NCBI GenBank assembly: GCA_044238145.1
Contig: JBIIDT010000040.1
Span: 1-27,400, forward strand
Direction of reading: 5' to 3'
Source of the DNA: QWPN01 sp044238145
Lineage (GTDB): Bacteria; Planctomycetota; Planctomycetia; Pirellulales; UBA1268
DNA: 27,400 nt
Below are positions 1-8,733 of the stretch, in pieces. The first letter of the stretch is position 1, and every line of letters starts with the position of its first letter. Position numbers and translations under genes: made by a program. The notes below the pieces were generated by a model that was given only the letters and a program-made list of their open reading frames with translations, ran no database searches and was not told the origin of the DNA.

Positions 1-1
1 G

Positions 2-1258
2 CTCGGCGGCCGCAACTGGATCTACTGGGCCTGGGCGATGATGACGGCCCTGATCGTGGTGCAGCAGGGGGGCATCCTGATGGGCGTGGCCCAGACGCTC
101 GCCGCGGGAATCCCGCTCACGGATGCGGGCCGGGAGTGGAATCGGGTGCACGACACCGTGGCGGCGGAACGCATCGCCGCGGCGTCGGCCCGCCGCGGGG
201 GCGACCCGCAGCGGGCCGACCTGATCCAGGCCGACCTGGTGCGGCACGAGGCCGAGGCGGATCGGCTCACGCGGCCGCCGGACGAGTCGGCGTGGGCCGT
301 CATCACGGCGCTGGTCGCGGCGGGGCTCCTGGCGGTCGGGCGGTACGCGGTGATCGAACGGGTGTCTCTGGTGCTCGTCGGCACGTTCGTCGCCGTCACG
401 CTGCTGGCGGTGGTATTGCTGCAGTTCGACCCGTCGTGGGCCATTTCGGCGGCCGAGTTGCGCAGCGGCCTCGTGCCCTCGATCCCACCGCCGACCTCCG
501 GGCGGTCGGCATTGACGACGGGGCTGGCGACCTTCGGCATCATCGGAGTCGGTGCCTCGGAAATGATGTTCTATCCCTACTGGTGCCTGGAGAAGGGCTA
601 CGGGCGGGCGGTGGGGCCGCGGGACGACTCCGACGCGTGGGCCCGGCGGGCCCGGGGGTGGATCCGCGTCCTGCACATCGACGCGTGGACCTCGATGATC
701 GTCTATACGACCGTCACCGTCGCCTTCTACCTGCTCGGCGCCGCGACCCTCGGCCGCCTGGAATTGCGGCCGGCCGGCAGCGAGATGGTGCGGGCGCTGG
801 GAGCGATGTACGGCCCGGCCTTCGGGCCGTCGGCCGGAGGCGTGTTTCTCGTCGGCGCGTTCGCCGTGCTGTTCTCGACCCTGTTCGCCGCCGCCGACGG
901 GAACTCGCGACTGATCGGCGACGGCCTGGCGCTGGCGCACGTGGTGCCTGGCGACGATACCTCGCGGCGGAAGTGGACCCGGCGGATCGCGATGGCCTGG
1001 CCGCTGGTGGCCCTCGGGCTGGCGCTCGTGATCCGCGAACCCGTCGGCATGGTGCTCGCCAGCGGCGCCGCGCAAGCGGTGATGCTGTCCGCCCTGGCCG
1101 GCGCCGTGCTCTGGTTTCGCTTCGCCGAAGGAGACCCGCGGCTGCGGCCACGGCGCCGCTCGGACGCGCTGCTCGTGGTCTCGGCGGCCGGCTTCGTGGC
1201 CGTGGGCCTGTGGACCGCCTGGCAGACGGCGGCCGAACTGCTGGCCACGCTGCCCTGA
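2..1258 (+). CDS. Nramp-family divalent metal ion transporter (C-terminal part)
   Basis: This is the 3' part of a membrane protein whose reading frame is already open at the window edge, so its start lies outside. The visible 418 or so residues are strongly hydrophobic, with about eight to ten membrane segments separated by short charged loops. The segment GASEMMFYPYWCLEKG (near bases 550-600) resembles the sixth helix of Nramp proteins, where a Met-Pro-His motif helps bind Mn2+ or Fe2+. Here Met and Pro are recognisable but the His is not, so metal selectivity may differ. The N-terminal metal-binding helix is not in the window. The likely role is proton-coupled uptake of divalent metals across the inner membrane. 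A hydrophilic, Arg/Glu-rich loop (about bases 110-290) is longer than usual. The next gene starts about 100 bases later behind its own promoter-like site, so the two are probably not co-transcribed. Confidence 0.72.
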   Translation, partial: LGGRNWIYWAWAMMTALIVVQQGGILMGVAQTLAAGIPLTDAGREWNRVHDTVAAERIAAASARRGGDPQRADLIQADLVRHEAEADRLTRPPDESAWAVITALVAAGLLAVGRYAVIERVSLVLVGTFVAVTLLAVVLLQFDPSWAISAAELRSGLVPSIPPPTSGRSALTTGLATFGIIGVGASEMMFYPYWCLEKGYGRAVGPRDDSDAWARRARGWIRVLHIDAWTSMIVYTTVTVAFYLLGAATLGRLELRPAGSEMVRALGAMYGPAFGPSAGGVFLVGAFAVLFSTLFAAADGNSRLIGDGLALAHVVPGDDTSRRKWTRRIAMAWPLVALGLALVIREPVGMVLASGAAQAVMLSALAGAVLWFRFAEGDPRLRPRRRSDALLVVSAAGFVAVGLWTAWQTAAELLATLP

Positions 1259-1286
1259 GAGCAGGGAGCAAAAAAACCGCCCGGAC

Positions 1287-1314
1287 TTGCCGGAATCGGC
1301 CTTCCAGGTATGCT
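1287..1314 (+). promoter_or_regulatory. Candidate sigma-70-type promoter for rpmB-gatCAB
   Basis: TTGCCG (1287-1292) and TATGCT (1309-1314) are separated by 16 bases and lie about 50 bases before the rpmB start. This is the best -35/-10 pair in the 104-base gap after the transporter gene. It is a sequence match only. Confidence 0.4.
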
Positions 1315-1362
1315 CTGGGCTTCGTTTTCCGTACGTTCCCGCCTTTCGCATTCGGTGTTCAC

Positions 1363-1686
1363 GTGGCACGTTCCTGTCAGGTCTGTGGCAAGGGCTTCTC
1401 GGTCGGCAACCAGGTCACGATTCGCGGCAAGGCGAAGTACCTCGGTGGCGTCGGCACCAAGATCACCGGCATCACCAAGCGGAAGTTCAAGCCCAACCTG
1501 CAGCGGCTGCGGGTGACCGTCGGCAACGGGACGAACACGACCCTCCTGGTCTGCACCCAGTGCATCAAGGGGGGCAAGGTCACGAAGCTGGTCCGCCAGA
1601 AGCCGTTCCATCTGCCGAAGGTCGACAAGGCGGCCAAGCCGGTGGCCGAGGAGGCGGTGCCGTCCGGCCCCCGCGCTCGCCCGTAA
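1363..1686 (+). CDS. rpmB: 50S ribosomal protein L28
   Basis: This encodes a 107-residue protein matching bacterial L28, a small component of the large ribosomal subunit. It carries two CxxC pairs, C5-x-x-C8 and C64-x-x-C67, as in the zinc-binding (C+) form of L28. The core KRKFKPNLQRLRV is the typical L28 stretch. A Lys/Pro/Ala-rich tail of about 25 residues follows the core. The start is GTG at 1363: the frame has no in-frame ATG nearby, and MARSCQVCGKG is the expected L28 N-terminus. No clear Shine-Dalgarno sequence precedes it. gatC begins 18 bases downstream and gatA and gatB follow closely, so L28 is probably the first gene of a four-gene translation operon. L28 is more commonly found next to rpmG (L33), so this neighbourhood is less usual. 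The assignment is firm; the GTG start is very likely. Confidence 0.93.
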   Translation: MARSCQVCGKGFSVGNQVTIRGKAKYLGGVGTKITGITKRKFKPNLQRLRVTVGNGTNTTLLVCTQCIKGGKVTKLVRQKPFHLPKVDKAAKPVAEEAVPSGPRARP

Positions 1687-1704
1687 GTCCCGACCAATCG
1701 CCCC

Positions 1705-2007
1705 ATGTCACTCTCCCGGCAGGAAGTCGCCAAGGTCGCGTCGCTCGCGCGGCTGGCCCTGTCCGAGGATGAACTCGGACGCATGACGGGCGAACTCACG
1801 AAGATCGTGGGGCTGGTGTCGCAGCTGGCCGAGATCGACACGGCGACGGTGGCGCCGCTCGCCCACCCGCTCGACGCCCAGAACGTCTTCCGCCCCGACG
1901 AGCCCCGACCCTCGCTCTCCACCGCCGAGGCGCTGCAGTCGGCGCCGCGGCACGACGGCGAGTGCTTCCTCGTGCCGGCCGTGCTCGGCGAATCGGGAGC
2001 CGCCTGA
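1705..2007 (+). CDS. gatC: Asp-tRNA(Asn)/Glu-tRNA(Gln) amidotransferase subunit C
   Basis: This 100-residue protein has the size and pattern of GatC, the small subunit that wraps around GatA and stabilises the GatCAB complex. The opening MSLSRQEVAKVASLARLALS and the following amphipathic helix (about residues 25-45) fit the family, as does the tail RHDGECFLVPAVLG, where GatC usually has a D-x-F-x-V-P motif. In bacteria lacking GlnRS and/or AsnRS, GatCAB converts mis-acylated Glu-tRNA(Gln) or Asp-tRNA(Asn) to the amidated forms in the cytoplasm. It lies 18 bases after rpmB and 19 bases before gatA on the same strand. The ATG at 1705 is the only sensible start. Confidence 0.95.
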   Translation: MSLSRQEVAKVASLARLALSEDELGRMTGELTKIVGLVSQLAEIDTATVAPLAHPLDAQNVFRPDEPRPSLSTAEALQSAPRHDGECFLVPAVLGESGAA

Positions 2008-2026
2008 CCCGCGGCCGTTCGACGCC

Positions 2027-3571
2027 ATGCAGCCTCTCGACCTGTCCGCCGTCGACCTCGTCGCCGCCGTCCGCGAGGGCGACGTCACCGCGGTGCAGTG
2101 CGCCGAGGCGTATCTGCGACGGATCGAACAGGTCGACGGGAAGGTCAACGCCTTTCTCAAAGTGGATCGCGACGGGGCCCTGGCGCGGGCGGCCGACGTC
2201 GATGCGCGTCGCAAGGCCGGCAAGCCGCTCGGCCCGCTGGCGGGCCTGCCGGTGGCCGTGAAGGACGTGCTCTGCACGGCCGACATGCCCACGACCTGCG
2301 CCTCGCGGATGCTCGAGAACTTCCGCCCCCCGTACGACGCCGAGGTCGTTCGCCGACTGCGGGCGGCCGACGCCGTGATCGTCGGGAAGACGAACATGGA
2401 CGAGTTCGCGATGGGCGGCTCGAACGAGAACTCGGCCTTCGGTCCCGTGCACAATCCCTGGGATCTCTCCCGGGCCCCGGGTGGTTCGAGCGGCGGTTCG
2501 GCGGCCTGCGTGGCGGCCGACATGGCGCCGGTCGCGATCGGCTCCGACACCGGAGGCTCGATCCGCCAGCCGGCCGCGCTGTGCGGGATCACGGGCCTGA
2601 AGCCGACCTACGGCACCGTCAGCCGCCGCGGCCTGATCGCCTTCGCGTCGAGCCTCGACCAGATCGGGCCCATGGCCCGCTCCGCGGCCGACTGTGCGCT
2701 GATCATGGAGACGATCGCCGGCCATGATCCCGGCGATTCGACGTCGCTGCCGAACGCCGTGCCCCCGTACGCGGAGATGCTCGACAAGCCGCTCACCGGG
2801 ATCCGGATCGGCAGGGTGGCCGAGCACTTCGCCGCCGGACTCGACCCGGAGGTGGCCCGGGCGGTGGAGGAGGCGTTCGCGGCGTACAAGGCGGCCGGGG
2901 CGACGATTCACGACGTGCAACTGCCGCACGCCAAGTACGGCATCCCGACCTACTACCTCATCGCCCCGTGCGAGGCGTCGAGCAATTTGGCGCGGTACGA
3001 CGGTGCGCACTATGGACACCGGGCCGAGCCCGGGAAGGGCCACCGGGCCGAGCCCGCGAGGGGCCGCCAGGCCGAGCCCGGGAAGGCAGGGCACCCGACG
3101 CGCGAGTTCGACTCGCCGCTCATCGAGATGTACTGCCGCAGCCGGGCCGAGGGCTTCGGACCCGAGGTGAAGCGGCGGATCATGCTCGGCACTTACGCGC
3201 TCTCCGCCGGCTACTACGACGCCTACTACGCCAAGGCCCTGCGGGTTCGCCGCCTCATCCGCCAGGACTACCTCGACGCCTTCCAGCACGTCGACCTGAT
3301 CGGCGGGCCGACGTCCGCGACGGCGGCGTTTTCGCTCGGCGAGAAGTCGAGCGACCCGCTGGCGATGTACCTCGTCGACATGTACACGGTGACCGCGAAC
3401 CTGGCCGGGATCGGCGGCATCTCTTTCCCATGCGGGTTCACGCGGTCCGGCCTGCCGATCGGCTTCCAGCTCCAAGGGCCCGCGCTCGCCGAGCCGCTGC
3501 TGCTGCGGGCCGCCGACCGCTACCAGCGGCTCACCGACTGGCACCTCCGCCGGCCCGCGCTCACCGCCTGA
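2027..3571 (+). CDS. gatA: Asp-tRNA(Asn)/Glu-tRNA(Gln) amidotransferase subunit A
   Basis: This 514-residue amidase-signature protein is the glutaminase subunit of GatCAB. It hydrolyses glutamine and passes ammonia to GatB. The Ser-cisSer-Lys triad is intact: K79 in GLPVAVKD, S154 in PGGSSGGS and S178 in GSDTGGSIRQPAA, the same numbers as in the Staphylococcus enzyme. The downstream block EGFGPEVKRRIMLGTYALS is also typical. The unusual part is residues of about 330-353, where three 8-residue units (G-H/R-R/Q-A-E-P-G/A-K/R) sit between the conserved GHRA region and the EMYCRSR helix. Most GatA proteins have only a few residues there. The frame is maintained and both flanks are normal, so the protein is probably functional with an extended surface loop. 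gatB starts 7 bases after the stop, consistent with one transcript. Confidence 0.96.
   Translation: MQPLDLSAVDLVAAVREGDVTAVQCAEAYLRRIEQVDGKVNAFLKVDRDGALARAADVDARRKAGKPLGPLAGLPVAVKDVLCTADMPTTCASRMLENFRPPYDAEVVRRLRAADAVIVGKTNMDEFAMGGSNENSAFGPVHNPWDLSRAPGGSSGGSAACVAADMAPVAIGSDTGGSIRQPAALCGITGLKPTYGTVSRRGLIAFASSLDQIGPMARSAADCALIMETIAGHDPGDSTSLPNAVPPYAEMLDKPLTGIRIGRVAEHFAAGLDPEVARAVEEAFAAYKAAGATIHDVQLPHAKYGIPTYYLIAPCEASSNLARYDGAHYGHRAEPGKGHRAEPARGRQAEPGKAGHPTREFDSPLIEMYCRSRAEGFGPEVKRRIMLGTYALSAGYYDAYYAKALRVRRLIRQDYLDAFQHVDLIGGPTSATAAFSLGEKSSDPLAMYLVDMYTVTANLAGIGGISFPCGFTRSGLPIGFQLQGPALAEPLLLRAADRYQRLTDWHLRRPALTA
3014..3085 (+). repeat. Three tandem 24-bp in-frame repeats inside gatA
   Basis: Three head-to-tail 24-base units (3014-3037, 3038-3061, 3062-3085) each encode eight residues: GHRAEPGK, GHRAEPAR and GRQAEPGK. 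Unit 1 differs from unit 2 at three positions and from unit 3 at three positions. Each unit contains GCCGAGCCCG, and the first two contain the small inverted repeat GGGC-cga-GCCC. The array is a whole number of codons, so the gatA frame is preserved. Confidence 0.9.
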
Positions 3572-3578
3572 ACACACC

Positions 3579-5063
<1,485 letters not shown>

Positions 5064-5126
5064 CCCGGCCTTCGCAAGCTACCTAACCGCTCGCGCGTTT
5101 ATCCTGTAAATCATTCGATTGAAACA

Positions 5127-6317
5127 ATGAATAACGTCGTTCATATCGAACGCAATTACTTCTTTCCCAAACTTACCTCGTCCCAGCTGCCACCCGCACT
5201 CGTCATCACAGGTCCCAGAGCCGCCGGCAAAACGCACCTCGTTCATTCCCTCTTCCCAGCACATCGACGCGTCACGCTGACGTTGCCCAGCGAGGCGTCC
5301 CGGGCCCAACTCGACCCCGCAGCTTTCCTGGCCGCTCATCCGCCGCCGGTCGTGATCGACGACGTCCATCTGGCTCCCAGGCTCATCCACCACGTGGCCG
5401 CCCGGCTCGAGCGGCAGGCCGCCCCGGCCGCCGGGTACGTGCTGGTCGGCTCCCGGCCGCTCCTCCTCGCCGCAGCCGCCGACGAAGCCTTCGCCGACAG
5501 GGCCGCCGTGATCCACGTCGGCGGCCTGTCGCACGCCGAGGTGTCGGCCGCGCGGCCCGACACGCCCCTCGCCGAGCGGCTGTTTCGCGGCGGATTTCCC
5601 GCGCTCCACGCCGACCCGACGGTCGACGTCCCCGAGTTCATGCGCACGATCGTCGCCGACCACCTGGCCCGCGGCCTGCCCGATCAGCTCCGCGTGGACA
5701 GCGTCCACGAGTTCGAACGGTTTCTCCGGGCGGCCGCCCTGCGGTCGGGCCGGCTGCTCAACAAGGCCGAACTCGCCCGCGAGGTGGGCATCGCCGGGTC
5801 GACCGCGGCGATCTGGCTCGACACGCTCGTCGAGGCCGGCATCGTGGCACTGCTCCGGCCCTGGACACCCCCGCATGCCAGGCCGCCGGTCAAGTCGCCG
5901 AAGCTCTATTTTCTCGACACCGGGCTGTGCAGCCACCTGCTCGGCATCCGCTCGGCCGCCGAACTCGCCGCGTCGCCGCACGCGACCGCCCTGTGGGAAA
6001 CCTGCGTCCACGGGGAGATCCGGCGGCTGGCCGATGCGGCGACGCCGCCCGTGGCTCCGGCCTTCTGGCGCGACCGCACGAAGGAAGCCGACTTCGTCCT
6101 GCCGACGTCCCGCGGACTCGTGGTCCTGGATGCCGCCTGGAGCGAGTTCCCGGCCACGTCGGACGTGCGGCGGATGCTGCGGATCCGGGAGGCGATCGGC
6201 GACGAGGCCGTGGCCATCCTGGGTATCGTCTGCCGCACGCCCACGCGACAGGCTCTCCGCGAGCCATCCGGTCCGGCCGTCGAGACCCTCGGCCTCGACG
6301 ATCTCGCCCGCCTGTAG
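5127..6317 (+). CDS. AAA-type ATPase with DUF4143 domain
   Basis: This 396-residue protein follows the architecture of the AAA_14/DUF4143 family. A P-loop ATPase domain lies at about residues 22-150, followed by a winged-helix-like stretch at about 185-235 and a C-terminal DUF4143 domain at about 240-380. Walker A is GPRAAGKT (29-36) and Walker B is VVIDDVH (75-81). KLYFLDTGLCSHLLG marks the DUF4143 core. Many relatives end with a nuclease-like D...E-x-K strand; here the equivalent reads KEADFVL...LVVLDAAWS, so the expected Glu and Lys appear to be Asp and Ala. The family's function is not settled; links to DNA or toxin-antitoxin-like roles have been suggested. No Shine-Dalgarno sequence is visible, and the first 100 or so bases are clearly more AT-rich than neighbouring genes, which may hint at a separate origin or a strong upstream regulatory region. 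The ATG at 5127 is the most upstream plausible start. Confidence 0.82.
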   Translation: MNNVVHIERNYFFPKLTSSQLPPALVITGPRAAGKTHLVHSLFPAHRRVTLTLPSEASRAQLDPAAFLAAHPPPVVIDDVHLAPRLIHHVAARLERQAAPAAGYVLVGSRPLLLAAAADEAFADRAAVIHVGGLSHAEVSAARPDTPLAERLFRGGFPALHADPTVDVPEFMRTIVADHLARGLPDQLRVDSVHEFERFLRAAALRSGRLLNKAELAREVGIAGSTAAIWLDTLVEAGIVALLRPWTPPHARPPVKSPKLYFLDTGLCSHLLGIRSAAELAASPHATALWETCVHGEIRRLADAATPPVAPAFWRDRTKEADFVLPTSRGLVVLDAAWSEFPATSDVRRMLRIREAIGDEAVAILGIVCRTPTRQALREPSGPAVETLGLDDLARL

Positions 6318-6371
6318 CGGCGGCCGGCGAGGGTCGCCCGGGCCAGCCGTGCGGCCCCGCGGATCCACCGG

Positions 6372-6377
6372 TACATT
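6372..6377 (+). promoter_or_regulatory. Candidate -10 element (TACATT) for the SAM hydrolase gene
   Basis: TACATT ends 8 bases before the ATG at 6386, and no Shine-Dalgarno sequence is present. This position would fit a transcript starting at or just before the start codon (leaderless). No good -35 is visible. Confidence 0.2.
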
Positions 6378-6385
6378 GCCCCATC

Positions 6386-7156
6386 ATGCCGCGAATCGTC
6401 ACGCTCACGACCGACTTCGGCACCGGCTCCGGCTACGTCGCCGAGATGAAGGGCCGGCTCCTGCATGCCCGGGAGCCGCTCACGCTCGTCGACATCGCCC
6501 ATGACGTGCCAGCCCATGACGTCACGGCCGCCGCCTGGCTCGTGGGCCAGGCCTGCCCGGCGTTCCCGGCCGGCACGCTGCACCTCGTGGTCGTCGATCC
6601 CGGCGTCGGCACCGACCGCCGGCTCGTGTGGGCCGAGATCGGTGGCCAGCAGTTCCTCTGCCCCGACAACGGCCTGCTTTCGTGGGTCCTGCGACGGCTG
6701 CCGCTGACGGCGGCTTTCGCGATCCCCGTCGCCGCGGATGCTGCCGCCACGTTTCACGGCCGCGACGTGCTCGCCCCGGCCGCCGTGCGGCTCGTCGACG
6801 GCGCGCGACCGGAGACACTCGGGCCGCGACTCCCCGATCTCGTGCGGCTGCCGTGGCTCGAGCCGCGGGAGACGCCGGATGGCCTCGCCGGCGAGGTGAT
6901 CCACGTCGATGCGTTCGGCAACCTCGTCACGAACCTGCCGGCGTCGCTGTGGCCGCGGATCGTCGCCGGCGGCGGCGTCCGCGTGGGCGGCCACGACGTG
7001 ACCGCGCTCGTCCGCACCTACGGCGATGCCGCACCGGGCACGCGGGTGGCCCTCGTGGGCTCCCAGGGCTTCATCGAGACCGCCGTCGTCGAGGGACGTG
7101 CCGATGAGCAGCTCGGCGCCGGCCTCGGCACCCCGGTGCTGGCGGCCCGCCAGTGA
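6386..7156 (+). CDS. S-adenosyl-L-methionine hydrolase (adenosine-forming), DUF62 family
   Basis: This 256-residue protein belongs to the DUF62/SAM hydroxide adenosyltransferase family, related to fluorinase and chlorinase. These enzymes use water to split SAM into adenosine and methionine. Family motifs seen are TTDFGTGSGYVAEMKG (D10), VVVDPGVGTDRR (D71 with R78/R79), CPDNGLLSWV, FHGRDVLAPAA (H124) and IHVDAFGNLVTN. The Asp, Arg and His match the water-activating set reported for SAM hydrolases, so hydrolysis is more likely than halogenation. The frame is open far upstream, but MPRIVTLTTDFG at 6386 is the standard N-terminus. The biological reason for SAM hydrolysis in these bacteria is unclear. 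bioA, whose product uses SAM as amino donor, begins 28 bases later on the same strand. Confidence 0.9.
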   Translation: MPRIVTLTTDFGTGSGYVAEMKGRLLHAREPLTLVDIAHDVPAHDVTAAAWLVGQACPAFPAGTLHLVVVDPGVGTDRRLVWAEIGGQQFLCPDNGLLSWVLRRLPLTAAFAIPVAADAAATFHGRDVLAPAAVRLVDGARPETLGPRLPDLVRLPWLEPRETPDGLAGEVIHVDAFGNLVTNLPASLWPRIVAGGGVRVGGHDVTALVRTYGDAAPGTRVALVGSQGFIETAVVEGRADEQLGAGLGTPVLAARQ

Positions 7157-7172
7157 CGCCCCCGGCGGCCGC

Positions 7173-7178
7173 TACACT
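7173..7178 (+). promoter_or_regulatory. Candidate -10 element (TACACT) for bioA
   Basis: TACACT ends exactly 6 bases before the bioA ATG at 7185, with no Shine-Dalgarno sequence between. This is the spacing expected for a leaderless start. The -35 region, inside the end of the preceding gene, is poor. Confidence 0.22.
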
Positions 7179-7184
7179 GGCGGC

Positions 7185-8591
7185 ATGAGTCCGACCGTCC
7201 CCGGCAGCCGAGTCCCCTCCGTGGCACGTCCCGCCCAGGCCGGCGCCCCGTCGCCCGCCGCCGACCTGCTCGCCGACTGGGACCGACGGCACGTCTGGCA
7301 TGCGTTCACGCAGATGCAGGAGTACGAGCCGCTGCTCATCGAATCGGGGCAGGGGAGCTGGCTCGTCGACACCGCCGGCAACCGCTACCTCGACGGCTCG
7401 GCGAGCATGTGGTGCAACGTGCACGGCCATCGCCACCCGCGGCTCGATGCGGCCCTCGCCGCCCAGGCCGCCAAGGTCGCCCACACCACGAACCTCGGGC
7501 TCTCCAACCCCACCACGGTCGAGTTCGCACGCCGGCTCGTCGAGGTTGCCCCCGCCGGCCTCGAGAAGGTCTTCTTTTCGGGCGACGGGTCGAGCGCGAT
7601 CGAAGCCGCCCTGAAGATGGCGTTCCAATACTGGCTCCAGGCGGCGCCGGCCGAGCCCCGTCGCACTCGGTTCGTGGCGATCGGCGAGGCGTACCACGGC
7701 GACACGCTCGGGGCCATCGGCGTGGGCGGCGTCGACCGGTTCACGTCGCTCTTCGCCCCGCTGACGTTCGCGGCGGTCCGGCTGCCCTCACCGGGCGGGC
7801 CGGATCCGGCGACCGGGCGGCCGGCGCCGACGCTCGACGAGTCGCTCGCCGCCCTCGACCGGACCCTCGCCGAGCACCGCGGCGAGATCGCGGCCCTCGT
7901 CATGGAGCCGCTCGTGCAGATGGCCGCGGGCATCTACGTGCATCCGCCGGGGTTCCTCCGCGGTGCCCGCGAGATCACGGCGCGGCACGGCGTGCTCCTG
8001 ATCCTCGACGAGGTGGCCACCGGCTTCGGCCGCACGGGCACGCTGTTCGCCTGCGAGCAGGAGGGCGTGTCGCCCGACTTCCTCTGCCTCGCCAAGGGGC
8101 TCACGGCCGGCTACCTGCCGATGGCGGCCACGCTCACGACCGAGCGGATCTGGAACGCGTTTCTCGGGCCGCACGGTGACCGCCGCACGTTCTTCCACGG
8201 CCACACCTACGGCGGCAATCCGCTCGCGGCAGCCGTAGCCCTGGCCTCGCTCGACGTGTTCCGTGACGAGCGGGTGCTCGCCTCGCTCCCGGCCAAGATC
8301 GCACGGCTGCGGGAGCACGCGGCCCGGCTCGGCCGCCTCGACCACGTGGGGGCCGTGCGGCAGTGCGGACTCGTGGCGGGCGTCGAGCTCGTGGCCGACA
8401 AGGCGACCGGCCGGGCCTATCCCTGGGAGGAGAAGCGGGGCACGCGGGCCTGTCTGGCCGCGCGACAGCACGGCGCCCTGCTGCGGCAGCTCGGCGACGT
8501 GGTCGTGCTCATGCCGCCGCTGTGCGTCTCGCTCGACGAGATCGATCACCTCGCCACGGCGGCTGAGGCCGGGATCCGCGCGGCGACGTAG
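7185..8591 (+). CDS. bioA: Adenosylmethionine-8-amino-7-oxononanoate aminotransferase
   Basis: This 468-residue class-III PLP aminotransferase matches BioA, which converts 7-keto-8-aminopelargonate to 7,8-diaminopelargonate with SAM as amino donor, the antepenultimate step of biotin synthesis. Diagnostic stretches are HVWHAFTQMQEY, DGSASMWCNVHGHRHP, FFSGDGSSAIEAALKM, YHGDTLGAIGVGG, LLILDEVATGFGRTGTLFAC (D275) and CLAKGLTAGYLPMAATLTT with the PLP lysine K304. The ATG at 7185 adds a non-conserved Pro/Ala-rich leader of about 28 residues before DLLADWDRRHVWH; no later in-frame ATG lies between 7185 and that motif. No other biotin gene lies in the window, so the pathway is dispersed. The upstream neighbour is a SAM hydrolase. 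It converges with the DUF1501 gene across a hairpin-rich 142-base spacer. Confidence 0.93.
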   Translation: MSPTVPGSRVPSVARPAQAGAPSPAADLLADWDRRHVWHAFTQMQEYEPLLIESGQGSWLVDTAGNRYLDGSASMWCNVHGHRHPRLDAALAAQAAKVAHTTNLGLSNPTTVEFARRLVEVAPAGLEKVFFSGDGSSAIEAALKMAFQYWLQAAPAEPRRTRFVAIGEAYHGDTLGAIGVGGVDRFTSLFAPLTFAAVRLPSPGGPDPATGRPAPTLDESLAALDRTLAEHRGEIAALVMEPLVQMAAGIYVHPPGFLRGAREITARHGVLLILDEVATGFGRTGTLFACEQEGVSPDFLCLAKGLTAGYLPMAATLTTERIWNAFLGPHGDRRTFFHGHTYGGNPLAAAVALASLDVFRDERVLASLPAKIARLREHAARLGRLDHVGAVRQCGLVAGVELVADKATGRAYPWEEKRGTRACLAARQHGALLRQLGDVVVLMPPLCVSLDEIDHLATAAEAGIRAAT

Positions 8592-8606
8592 TCACACGGG
8601 GGGCGG

Positions 8607-8643
8607 TCAACTCAAAATCGCTCTCACCACCTCCCCATGCACG
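8607..8643 (-). pseudogene. Orphan 3' tail of a second DUF1501 gene
   Basis: Read on the minus strand, these bases encode VHGEVVRAILS followed by TGA, the same C-terminal residues and stop as the intact DUF1501 gene at 8734-10188. The two stretches (8603-8643 and 8730-8770) match at 37 of 41 bases. All four differences fall in codon third positions and leave the protein unchanged. Nothing else of a DUF1501 gene precedes this tail, so it is a remnant. The synonymous-only pattern suggests both copies were once translated and selected. Confidence 0.72.
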
Positions 8644-8654
8644 GGATGCTACAC

Positions 8655-8731
8655 GCGAAGCTCCGGCATCCTGCCGGCCTTCGCTTGGCGGGCCTCCGCC
8701 CGCTGGACGCATGCCGGCCATCACGGCCGGC
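8655..8731. repeat. Cluster of three adjacent hairpin-forming palindromes
   Basis: Three inverted repeats follow each other in 77 bases. The first (8655-8684) pairs GCGAAG with CTTCGC outside and CCGGCA with TGCCGG inside, with a small internal bulge. The second (8688-8703) is GCGGGC-CTCC-GCCCGC. The third (8713-8731) is GCCGGCC-ATCAC-GGCCGGC. No T-run follows on either strand. They lie between the convergent ends of bioA and the DUF1501 gene and between the two copies of the DUF1501 tail. They could be a REP-like repeat element, a two-way transcription end or mRNA 3'-end protection. Confidence 0.7.
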
Positions 8732-8733
8732 GG

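Noticed and set aside
136..1362. Extended N-terminal part of the frame that ends in L28
   Set aside because: The first 400 or so codons are out of phase with the transporter gene and Arg/Gly-rich. The L28 protein begins at the GTG at 1363.
5927..6385. Upstream extension of the SAM hydrolase frame
   Set aside because: It overlaps the DUF4143 gene and is low-complexity Arg/Gly/Pro sequence. The family N-terminus MPRIVTLTTDFG begins at 6386.
6386..7156. Halogenase (fluorinase/chlorinase) role for the DUF62 protein
   Set aside because: The Asp-Arg-His set associated with water activation is present and the neighbours are housekeeping genes, so SAM hydrolysis is the better call.
8592..8733. Hairpins at the bioA/DUF1501 junction as classic rho-independent terminators
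   Set aside because: Stems are strong, but no T-run follows any of them on either strand, so they are recorded as a repeat cluster instead.
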